NCBI GenBank assembly: GCA_036346355.1
Contig: CM070579.1
Location: 372,001 to 436,000 of the forward strand
DNA length: 64,000 nucleotides
Reading direction: 5' to 3'
Origin: Rhipidocladum racemiflorum
Taxonomy: Eukaryota > Streptophyta > Magnoliopsida > Poales > Poaceae
Shown here in pieces: positions 1-9,423 of this stretch. A model generated the notes under the pieces. That model saw only the letters and a list, made by a program, of their open reading frames with translations, did not search any database and was not told the DNA's origin. Within the stretch, counting starts at the first letter, position 1. Every line of letters begins with the position of its first letter. A program made the translations under genes and the position numbers.

Positions 1-3000
1 GGTCCACAATCTCCAGCATTCCCTCTAGTTCCTCGAGCATAGACTTCTTTGCAGTCCTCACCATGTAGTCAGGTCCCTGGGTGGAGGCAAGAAGCACCAA
101 ATATACAATGAGATTAATGGCCAAAGATTATTACAAGGTGATGAAATATAGCAACCCTGAAAGGACAGTTATGCCAAGCACCATTGCTTATATCGGTCGG
201 TTATTGGACTTCAGGAGAAAGCGATATAAAAGTGGGGGAAGTTATGAAGAAAATATAGTGATCCGCGTACATGAGGACAGAAACAAAAGGAGCATGATTT
301 CCCCCCGTAATTTGAGTTCACAATCGTCTACCGATGGGGCAAAGGCAGGATAACGGAAACTTAGAAAGCATGGAAGAATAGTTTTTCATTTCTATCACTG
401 CATTCTGCTTCAATATACTTCAGTCCAAACAAAGCCTTAGAACAGTTTGGGGGCATTGTAGATTCAGCAATCATATGATCAAAACAAATGCTTAACTGTC
501 TCTACCCATGAGAGATTTGGAAATGATTTGAAGGGATGCACTCACACTTAACATACTATGGAAATCCACAACACAATAGGAGAATGAGAGGTGCTTCTAT
601 GCTCTTCCTTTTAAAAGTTGCACAACTATTAAAACATGAATGAAGGGTAGATGGTGATTACTTACCCCTTCGCTTGCTTCAAGATTTGTGCAACTTGTAC
701 TAGAAGGAAGAGCATAGAATCACCTCTTAAAATGGAACACAATTTTGGATTTAGGTGCTTATTGATCAATTATAGATTTGAACGTATCCTACTTGGAAAA
801 TTAACCATACAGGATACATGCAACGGTGCCTAATTTAAGAATACTATAATGTTTGAACCTAATGGTTCACTCAGTACACTACTCAGAAGCGAGAGCAAAC
901 TTCACATGAAGTGTCATGGTCGGACTTCACTAGCGACGACGAGCACGTCATATATAGTGAAGTCCGACCATAACATGAAGCAAATCAATTTTATTTATAT
1001 TCCTGAGGTCTTGTGCAGCAATTTTAGCATCTTCATCTAAAATTATCCTACCTCATCACACTATGTGCTAAAAGGAGATATATACTTTTGTATCACTACT
1101 GTACTGCAACCCAAACAAACTATTAGAAGAGTCTGGGGGCATTGTAGGTTATAAATCAAAACAAATCCTTAACGTGTAGACTCCAGAGAAACTTAGAAAT
1201 GATTCGGAGGCATGCCATAACATTTGATATACCATGGAAATCCCCAACATAATAGGGGGAAGAACGAGTACTAATGGAACACATGACTTTGGATCTGGCA
1301 CTTATTCATCAATTAAAGATTTAACCATAAACCTCTCCTACTGGGCAAATTTGACCACAGGAAACATGCAGCAGTGCTTAATGAAAGAATACAACAGCAT
1401 TTGATCCTAGCAAATCATCGAGGAAACTACTGACAAGCAAGAGCAAACATCACCTAAAGAAAACCAGTTTGATCTATATGCCTACACCCATAAAGACTAA
1501 TAATATCAATTATATAGAGACCACATGTATGCATAGACACACATGCCTACAAGAACAGAAGCTCAATAGCCTGCTAATCCTTCTATCGTGCTTTGATTTC
1601 CCTAAACCCTAATAATATCAATAATCAATAACTCGGATGCTAAAGCACCAATGGAAACTCATGTTCATGCTTACACACAGACTCCTAATAAATCAGCCCT
1701 AAACCAACAATGCTATAACTGAAGTCCAAATTCACAATGCAGTCATCACAATGATAAACAGGTCGTGATGGGATTCACCTCAAGCGCATCGACAGTGAGG
1801 AGCAGGACAATTATTTTCTCGCAGAACCTTTGGCGCTCTTCGTGGTCATGCGCAATGCAGCGCCTGTAGGAGATATTATAGAACAAGGACCTGATCTCCT
1901 TGAGCTTGGCCTTGGCCACAGCCAGATCACGCAGGCAGCGAAGCACCTATGAGCGGTGAGCAAGGTGAGCCCTGTAGGTCAACTGGATCAGCAATGCAGC
2001 ATCCTGTGGGGACAGCTCCTTCCTTTTCCCCTTGCCATTGCCCATAGCAAAAGCCTTCAGAAAGGAAAATGCAGGGCGATCAGTACAAATGCACCACGTA
2101 CATTGCAAAGAAGCGGGGCTAAATAATCTGCTAGAAGAGCACAATCCACAACCACTGCTAATACAGATATAGGTTGTAGACACGGCACCCTCTAAAAATG
2201 TAGTCTTTATCTGAAATCTAACCAGATATATGCATGAGAAAGCCATGGATCTCTGAGATATCTAATACAAATGCAGATCGGACTAAACGAGAAGCTCCAT
2301 AACCTGAAAACCCCTTACAAATCCGATCTTTTTCCCCCCTCAACCATGACCAAATACATCTAAACCGCGGCTAAAGCCCCACAAGAAAAAATTAACCTTT
2401 CTGATGGCGACGCATCCGGCGGTGTTGTCCTCGATCTTGACGGCGACGGGGCATTTCTTCTCCTTGTTGACCAGCAGCTTGACTTCCTTCGTCTTCTTCT
2501 TCTTGTCCTCCTTGGCCTTGTTAGTCTTTTTCGTGTCGACCTCCTTGCAGTATGCCTTGTCGTCGTCGTCGCTGGCACCGAAGTCCTCCTCCCAGGTGTA
2601 GGCGTGCGACCATGGCTCGAGGCATCCCTTGCCCTTGAGCTGGGCGCCCCACTTGATCTTCCTGGCAGACGAGGCGGGCTTGGACTTGGACTCCCACTTC
2701 CACTTGCGGTCGAATCCGTCGTGGTGGGGGGACTTGAGCTCGGCCTCCCACTTGAGCGCCCTCTCCCCGCGCGGCTTCTCCTCGGCGGTCCACTTGACCT
2801 TGCGGCCGGCGGCCTCGGTCGAGTAGGTGTACTTCCTGCGGGAGGGCTGGGGAGGCGCGGCGAGGGCGAGCTCGAGCGCGGCGACGCGGTCGGTGAGGTC
2901 GTGGAGGAGGAAGGTGTAGGGGGTGGGGAAGGGACTCGGTTCGAGGAGGCTGAGGAGGGGTGTGGGCGGGTGGAAGGGGCCAAGATCGAAGCCGAAGGGG

Positions 3001-3140
3001 GTGGAGTCGTGGGGGAAGCCGAGGAATGGGCAGGGGGAGGGGGTGGAGGAGGAGAGGAAGGGGCGGGATGAGGAGGACGGCCGTGGAGGGAAGGGGAAGA
3101 AGGCAGGGTCGTCGAGGAGGCGGAGGCGGAGGGAACCCAT
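1..3140 (-). CDS. BAG7-like co-chaperone regulator, premature stop, runs off left edge
   Basis: Exons are 3140-2397, 2054-1779 and 76-1 (continuing beyond the window), all phase 0. Exon 1 encodes a proline/serine-rich region, then four Lys-Trp motifs near residues 116, 130, 148 and 163, then a Lys-rich tail. Exon 2 carries an IQ motif (LLIQLTYRAH, residues 269-278) and most of a BAG domain (EERQRFCEKIIVLLLTVDAL); exon 3 continues it with YMVRTAKKSMLEELEGMLE. IQ plus BAG is the layout of plant BAG5-BAG7 proteins, which bind calmodulin and Hsp70; Arabidopsis BAG7 works in the ER and unfolded-protein response. The coding frame is interrupted by TAG at 1947-1949 (codon 284), where relatives have an ordinary residue, between the IQ motif and the BAG domain. 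If real, the product is 283 residues and lacks BAG. Family assignment is firm; functionality is doubtful. Confidence 0.8.
587..727. mobile_element. Small hairpin MITE, copy 1
   Basis: About 140 bp with terminal inverted repeats beginning AGAGGTG at the left and ending CACCTCT at the right; pairing extends inward through the TATGCTCTTCC arms. The second half of the intron duplication lacks it, which marks it as an insertion. A diverged relative lies at 42107-42247. No clear target duplication was found, so its superfamily is not assigned. Confidence 0.7.
904..980. mobile_element. 61-bp perfect foldback insertion with 8-bp target duplication
   Basis: The 8-mer ACATGAAG occurs at 904-911 and again at 973-980. 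Between them, 912-972 carries perfect 17-bp inverted arms at 916-932 (ATGGTCGGACTTCACTA) and 955-971, with a 22-base loop. The matching position of the second intron copy (near 1455) has no hairpin. An 8-bp target duplication fits hAT or Mutator-like transposition of a tiny non-autonomous element. Confidence 0.75.
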
Positions 3141-4963
3141 GGCGACGGACGGCGATGGATGGATTGGTTGGTGGCCAGAGCGTGCTGTCTGGGGCTCTGG
3201 GCTTGCGGCAGGGGAAGGGACGTCGTACTATTATTGGTGGTATGATCCCATCTTTTTCTGATCTGGGGAAAGTGATCTGGGGATTGTTGCCGCTGCTGCA
3301 ACCAGCCATGATCCATGCCAAACTGCAGGCAGCTGGAATCCACACTCCACTCCACTCCACTCTACTCTTTCGTTAGAAAATAAATCACTGACGCTAATTA
3401 ATACCACATAGATAACTTTGTAATTCAACGTCGCGTATTATTCAACGTCGCGTATTAAGTGAGGACTTTGAACTCACCTTTTGCTTATTTCGATGCAAAT
3501 TTAGTTGCTTAATTCAGACTTAATGCGTGGCGTTGAATTGCAGAGTTATCCATATGGCATCAATCAGCATCAGGTATACACGAAAAAGAGTTTGTATACC
3601 AACTCCATAGAATTTATTTCCCTTTCGTTAGTTACCAGCATGTCTCTGTGGGCCTGTACCAACTCCATAGAATTTATTTCCCTTTCGTTAGAATGTATTG
3701 CCACACTTTTATATAATTTTGTTGAATTTGAATTGGATTGGTTTCTTTCCTCGAGTCGGACCGGATTTTCATCGATATCTCGAACACTGTATATGCTTAC
3801 TGTTTCTATAAGAGGCATTAATTGATAACCAAACATTTGCCATCTAACTAGGATCCGGAGGCCGTCGTGTGCCTCGCCATCATCAACTACGGCATGCGGC
3901 CGCAAGGTGACGGCCGCCGAATTCCAGTGCGCCAAGTTGATTGAGATCACCATTTTCTCTGCACCGCATGCACGGTGCCTCCATCTCTCTCTCTCTCTCT
4001 GTGTGTGTGTGGGGGGGCAGGGCCAGGATTTGCCAAACCTCGAGCCAAAAACTAAGCTGCAATAACTAATGCCAAATACTATCCGCACTAAGGTATAACA
4101 AAAACACTGCACAAATGCGTAATTAAAAATAAATTTGAACTTTATGCTTAACGATATAACAAATAAGATAAAACATGTCAAAAACAACATAACACAGTGG
4201 AACAATACAAAAATTAATACCTAATCTATGAAGGTTTGGTGCATTCGAGTCAAATCATTTCGTCATCAACAATAGTACGAGAACCTGAACCTGCAAAAAT
4301 GGAATTGTATATGTAAATTAGGGACACACAATTACAAAGTTAATTACTGATGCAAATTGCAAAACAAGAATGTAACATCATATTTTGAAAACGCTATAAA
4401 ATATTGTAATCTTCAATGCATTCAAACCAAATTGAATTCAATCAATTAAGTTACCATTCACAATTCAGTGCATAACCAAAGCTATTAAGCGGTCACAATT
4501 ACAACATACTTAGTCCGTGCAAGTAAAGAGGTTCAAGTACCCATAGGGAGCAACAACGAGCAGGAGTATGAAGGTATAAATTCTAGATTGAATTTTATGT
4601 GATGAAATTCATGCTTTGACACGTTGATTGATTTAATGTAAAAGTGTGAATTTCAGTTTAATTTATTGTGGTTGATTCTCCTGTGTTAGTCTTTTGGTTT
4701 AGTACTGTTTCAATTATTTCTTCCGCTGTTTAAGTATCGATTAGTGTTTCAAGACTCTGTTCAGGGTATTTAGCGCCTACGATCTTTCAAAAAACATCCT
4801 TATAAAGTTTATCAAATCCCTTCCATTTATTCCTTTTTAAAAACAGATGATTCATACACGCATGCTCAACTGATCACTGCTTGCTTATCACAATTAGATC
4901 TCCTTTAGTAGCTACCAGTATGTATGTGTGTGTATATATATATATATTGGGTTTTGATAAGTT
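3141..4963. other. Intergenic region upstream of the BAG7-like gene
   Basis: Likely holds the BAG7-like promoter in its first few hundred bases, including runs of ACTCC repeats near 3345-3362. A 35-bp perfect direct repeat lies at 3597-3631 and 3657-3691. A CT/GT microsatellite lies at about 3982-4010. The rest is AT-rich and I see no gene in it. Confidence 0.6.
3597..3691. repeat. 35-bp direct repeat, 60-bp period
   Basis: Two identical 35-bp copies, both beginning TACCAACTCCATAG, start at 3597 and 3657. This is a simple local duplication without visible coding content. Confidence 0.85.
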
Positions 4964-5132
4964 TCATCCGGATGTTTTCTTTAGCAACCATCATCCAAAT
5001 TTCGAGCCATTGGATTTGCTTTCAGATCGATGCACACCCCCCTGAATTCGAGGTGGGTTGATCCTACGGATGTGTGTTTTGATCGTACGGTCCAAAGTTT
5101 GGATGATTTTTATGACAAAAACATCCGGATGA
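4964..5132. mobile_element. MITE abutting the LDH stop codon
   Basis: Inverted ends TCATCCGGATGTTTT at 4964 and its complement ending at 5132. Similarity of the two arms continues inward for roughly 50 bp (CATCATCCAAA on each side). No target duplication could be read. It ends three bases before the LDH stop codon. Confidence 0.65.
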
Positions 5133-5135
5133 TGC

Positions 5136-6294
5136 CTATACAAGCCCGAGCGCCTGGCAATATCCCCAGAGCTTCTCCGCGGACTGGCGGAGCATCCTTT
5201 CTTCGTCGCCGGTGAGCTCCAGCTCCGCCGCTACCCCGAGCACGCCGCCCCGCCCGAGCCTGGCCGGGAGGCTGAGGAAGACCTCGTGCTCGCCGGGCAC
5301 GCCGTGGACCATGCCCTTGGCGAGCACGGAGACGGGGTGGATGCGTCGCTGGTCGCGGAGGAGCGACCAGGCGAGGCTGGCCACCGAGTGGCCGATGGCC
5401 CAGGAGGTGTAGCCCTTGAGCCCTTTCACCTCGTACGCGCTGTCCACCACGGCGCGCCGGACGTCCTCCAGGGCCTCCTCGTCGAACGACGACGACGACG
5501 ACCTGGGGCTCTTTTTTTTTTAAAAAAAAAGAAAGCCGAGGCTTTATATTAAAAAAGGTGGGGAAGTGTACAGAGTGCAGAAGACTGCACTGAAAAAACC
5601 AAACTAAGAAAAGTTAATCAAACTAGTCGATTTGATGCTCGACCACAGCGCCACCGAGCTGTCGCCGTGCTCGCCCACCATGTACGCCTGCACGTCCTGT
5701 GCGTTCACGTTGAGGTGCTCGGCCAGGAGGAACCGGAACCTGGACGAGTCGAGGTTCGTGCCTGAGCCGATCACGCGGCTGGCCGGGAACCCCGACAGCT
5801 TCCACGGCACGTAGGTGAGCACGTCGACGGGGTTGGACACGACCAACAGCAGCGACTCTGGCGAACCCTCCGCCACCGCCGGCACGATCTTCCTGAACAG
5901 CGCCACGTTCCTCTGCAGCAGGTCCAGCCTCGTCTCGCCGGGGATCTGCCGCGCCCCGGCGGTGACGATGACGAGGTCGGACCCCCTCGTGAGGGCGAGG
6001 TCGGCCCCGGAGACGATGCGGACGCGCGGGAGGAACGCGGCGGCGTGCTGCAGGTCCAGCATCTCGCCCCGCGCGCACCTTGTGGGCCACGGCGTCCACG
6101 AGGGCGATCTCGTCGGCGAGGCCCCTCGTCAGGATGGTCTGCGCGACGGCCATGCCCACGTTGCCCGAGCCGATCACCGAGACCTTGATGAGCCGCCGCG
6201 GCGGGGTGCGGCCGTCGGACGATGGCACCTGGCGGAACAAGGCGGTGGCCGAGCCGTGGAAGCCGAGCTTGGACAGAGAGGATGGCTTGTTCAT
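5136..6294 (-). pseudogene. L-lactate dehydrogenase, disrupted
   Basis: Encodes a plant cytosolic NAD-dependent LDH, which converts pyruvate to lactate under low oxygen. From the ATG at 6294 (MNKPSSLSKLGF) the frame covers the dinucleotide fold (VSVIGSGNVGMAVAQTILTR) up to VDAVAHKVR near 6073. There the frame shifts: four extra bases follow the Arg codon relative to the usual RGEMLDLQ. The shifted frame continues with MLDLQHAAAF, VTAGARQIPGETRLDLLQRN and the catalytic-His segment VGEHGDSSVALWSS. At about 5630 homology stops, and about 120 bp of unrelated A/T-tailed sequence replaces roughly 16 expected codons. It resumes at FDEEALEDVRRAVVDSAYEV and ends near CQALGL. Two independent lesions make a working enzyme unlikely. 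Confidence 0.85.
5500..5632 (-). mobile_element. Insertion in LDH, possibly a LINE 3' end
   Basis: Foreign stretch within LDH coding sequence. On the minus strand it ends in TTTAATATAAAGCCTCGGC followed by T- and A-runs (5511-5529). This resembles the 3' tails of grass non-LTR retrotransposons as I remember them. It replaces rather than just adds to about 50 bp of LDH, and I could not read a clean target duplication, so the identity is tentative. Confidence 0.4.
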
Positions 6295-9096
6295 GGTGTC
6301 GATGTCTCTAGACGTACGTGGGTGCATGAGTAGAATAGTAATCGACGTGTGGGTTTAGTTAGATTAGACTAGATGGGATGGATCGAGCTATGGGGGGTTG
6401 TATTAATTTATACATGGGATCTGATAAAATTAACCAATTCATCCTCCATGCTGATCAAAATCTATCTGATTTTTCTGTCCAAAAGGCATCCCTGGTTTTC
6501 GAATCGGATGCATTAATTGCTTTCTTCTTCTTCTTCTTCAGTTCTTCTTCTAGCTAGCCTTAAACTGTTACGTTGTTGGTTTTCTAAAGCAGCTTCAATT
6601 CTTCCTTGAGCATTCCATGGAGTTGAGAGCATGCAAAACCAGGGGGTGCCAAACTTCTGTAGCCAGCCAGTTAATTCGATCATGCATGCATGCTGAGATA
6701 GATAGATAGATAGATAGATCCATCCACGGATTCTGCCTTGAAGCAGGCAGCGAGTTCAAAGTTTGGTGGGTGAGAGGTCAGGAAGAGTATCAGAACGAAG
6801 ATCCACTTATCATGACAAGTTAGGTTTGGATCATGGATCTCCCAATGCAATGAATTCCGAATCCAGCTGCTCGGACATGATCAGATGCTGTCACTATAGG
6901 CACTGCAACTTAAGTAATTTTCATAGCTTTAGACTATCCGACCGAGCTCACCAATAATCCGGATCGAATTTTTTTTTATAAACAGTGGTCTGCTGCAGGA
7001 CTATAAACAATGTTTGCAAACAGTATAAATTAAAATTGCACAGTATTTTCAGCGAATCCGGACCATCGATTTTGAATCGAACGGTCCCGTGTGGACTGCT
7101 TAAGTTGTAGTCTCCACGGGACTGCATGTGATCTCGGTTCCAGCAACTCAATATCGACTAGGCGTATAGGTTGAACTGTATATCAATCAAGCCTCTATGA
7201 AAGGATCGAGTTGGCCTAGAGGGGGTGAATAGGCAACTTTTAACAGTAATGACAAATTTAAGTAAAGAGCTGACAATTACAGAACTTACTAAAACAAATC
7301 TTACACAAATTAATAGTTCGAAAACAGTGCCAAACACAAGTTTGTCAGGAGCCAAATGACAAGATGCAAGTTAACATAATCAAAGAGATAAACACATAGA
7401 CAAGATCAATTTTCACCGAGGTTCAGAGAAATTCTCCTACATCCCCGTTAGAGCACTTCAAACGAAGTATGGCTCCACCAATAACTAACAGCTGTAGTTC
7501 TGGTTTTCACTAGTGTAACTCTTTCATCACTCCGGTGAGGTGAGTTCCAACCTCTCACAAAATTAGTGGTCTTCCACAATCACAATTGGACAGTTCGCAC
7601 TAAGAACTCCTTCAAGCCGTTTAGGAACAGCTAGTTCCAAGAGTAGTAGACTATCCACAAGCCCTGTTCCTTTGTCCCTTCGTCCGGCGTGAATGTGTTT
7701 TTGCTGAACTTGATAAAAGATTGAAATTCTTTTACTTTAGAGGGAAAAGAAATAATCTTTACTCCAAATGATCTTAAAGAATTAGCCTATGAAGCAAGGT
7801 ACTGAACTTATGCACAATTCCTCTATATAGTACGGCTAACTAAAAATAAATCTAGCTACATGACTTGAATAATCTCTCAAATCAAAACTAGAGACAAAGA
7901 GACCTTAACCTTTTTCCTTCCTTTGAATAAAGGGTATGAGAGTTGATCATCAACACAAAAACCAATAATTACTATTATTAAGAAATTAGGGAGCCTATAC
8001 GCTTTCACTCTATTTTCCTTCTTATTTCTTCCTTCCCACTGAGTGAGTAAATTTGACTATTGACTATTAATATAAAAAATATTATTTAAAAATGGGTACA
8101 TGAAAATGGTAGCGGCCGCTAGGTAGGTGCGGTAAGAAATGGCGAGATGGATGCATGCGTGTGCGTGTGTGATTCAAACCATGGTAGAAAATTGATGGTT
8201 CTGACACATCCATAAATTTTTTAGATGACGAACAATCTTGAGGACTTTTTAAAAATTTGAACAGTGCCATTGAAGACTGACCGATAAATTTCAACCGAAT
8301 GAAAAATGAGTGGGGACTAGTTTGGGATTTCACTATATATGTTAATACAAGAGTAATTGATAGAGTGTAAATTATCGCCGTATGAGACAAGTTAATTGTC
8401 AATTGTCATCTTGTTGCAAGATATTTGCACTGTTGTAGTGGCCATCATCATTGACCTTCCAGAGTCACTTCTTTTGGTGTTTAACAAAGCTGCGAAGTAT
8501 GATTAACTTCAACCGGTTTTACTCCTAGAGATTAGTTAGATAGGTGATGCAATGTCAAGTAATGAAGTCGTTTCCAAATCAAAACCAAATTCTACTCCAA
8601 CCTCCGGTGCCCGGTGGCCATATATATATGGATCTGTAACCTTCTGGTTTAGGATGCCATTTAAGATGCATGCGTGCGTGGATGGAGTCGTATGTGTGCG
8701 TCTAAAAATTCTTGCGTATTCGATCGGAAACACTTATCAGACCATATACGTACGTACGTATATAACTATGCAGCCATGCACGCATCCTTGTACATCTGTG
8801 CGCGTAGATGCATGCATGTTTACGTACGTACGCGCATGCATGTGCTAGCTACTACAGTATACTCATGTCAAGTAGTAAGCGATCCAATTACATTACTCAT
8901 TTTCATCGGTTATGGTTATATGTTTGCAGAATTAAGGAGTAGTTCAATTAATTTACCAGATATGCAATTAGTTAGTTCTATCAGTACAAGCATCGTATCA
9001 TCACTGAGTATTCATATTGTTGCAGATTTGTAGTGCCTGGCTGCCTGCAATGTTTGAACGAGATATTCATCGGTTATCATTCATTCACAAATCACA

Positions 9097-9099
<3 letters not shown>
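6295..9099. other. Intergenic region between LDH and the GRAS gene
   Basis: No gene supported. It holds a GATA microsatellite at about 6697-6720 and a block near 7195-8060 beginning with GTTGGCCTAGAGGGGGTGAA, a phrase I recall from dispersed grass repeats (probably retroelement-derived, low certainty). A run of overlapping ACGT/ATGC palindromic words lies at 8660-8850. The GRAS promoter should lie in the last kilobase. Confidence 0.5.

Positions 9100-9133
<34 letters not shown>
9100..9133 (+). repeat. (GA)n tract in the 5' region of the GRAS gene
   Basis: A pure GA microsatellite about 290 bp before the chosen ATG, in a position expected to be 5' UTR or core promoter. GA tracts there are known binding sites for plant BBR/BPC proteins; use here is inference. 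Confidence 0.8.
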
Positions 9134-9135
<2 letters not shown>

Positions 9136-9423
9136 TGGAACGGGTAGGAGAAGAGGAAAAATCAAGACAAGTCGTAAAGGCCAAAGAGCAGGGCAACACA
9201 AACACAAACAGTGAAGACCACCTCCCTGTCTCCCTCTCCTCTCCTAGTCGGAGTCCCGGTCCCGGCCAGCCACCACCGCATACACCATCAACACGGCAAC
9301 GTACACCACACAGCTACCATACATACACACCCCCCCTCTCTTCAGGCTTCGGCTCTTCCCCTCTCCTCCGCGCTGGAGGCTGGAGCTGTGGATCCTCCTC
9401 CTCTCATCATCAGCGCGCTCACC

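Larger units (their letters stand above)
405..1460. repeat. Imperfect direct duplication inside the BAG7-like intron
   Basis: The stretch from about 405 to 910 reappears, diverged, at about 1090-1460. Shared landmarks are CTGGGGGCATTGTAG-like blocks (near 448 and 1132), ATGGAAATCC (near 559 and 1234), AATGGAACAC (near 730 and 1275) and GAGCAAAC (near 893 and 1440). Copy 1 is longer because two mobile insertions sit inside it. Confidence 0.75.
77..1778 (-). other. Large intron 2 of the BAG7-like gene, internally duplicated
   Basis: The donor lies at 1778-1777 and the acceptor at 78-77. The intron holds no convincing coding sequence. It contains an imperfect direct duplication (about 405-910 and 1090-1460), a 140-bp MITE and a 61-bp foldback insertion, annotated separately. 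Confidence 0.7.

Noticed and set aside
2604..3376. Long open frames on the plus strand and alternative minus frames over the BAG7-like first exon
   Set aside because: They are frame shadows of a GC-rich coding exon; only the frame starting at 3140 has IQ/BAG homology and valid splice phases.
6073..6090. A 16-nt GT...AG 'intron' rescuing the LDH frame
   Set aside because: Far below the minimum length for plant splicing; a frameshift is the simpler reading.
7195..8060. Possible LTR retrotransposon
   Set aside because: One phrase resembles dispersed grass repeats, but no long terminal repeats, primer site or reverse transcriptase motifs are visible; kept only as a note.
8660..8850. Cluster of ACGT/ATGC palindromes as a possible regulatory array
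   Set aside because: Looks like simple-sequence drift of ACGT/ATGC words; spacing is irregular and no gene starts nearby.
9211..9423. In-frame upstream extension of the GRAS protein (71 residues)
   Set aside because: Composition is UTR-like Ser/Pro/His sequence, it follows a GA tract, and the ATG at 9424 gives a family-like N terminus.
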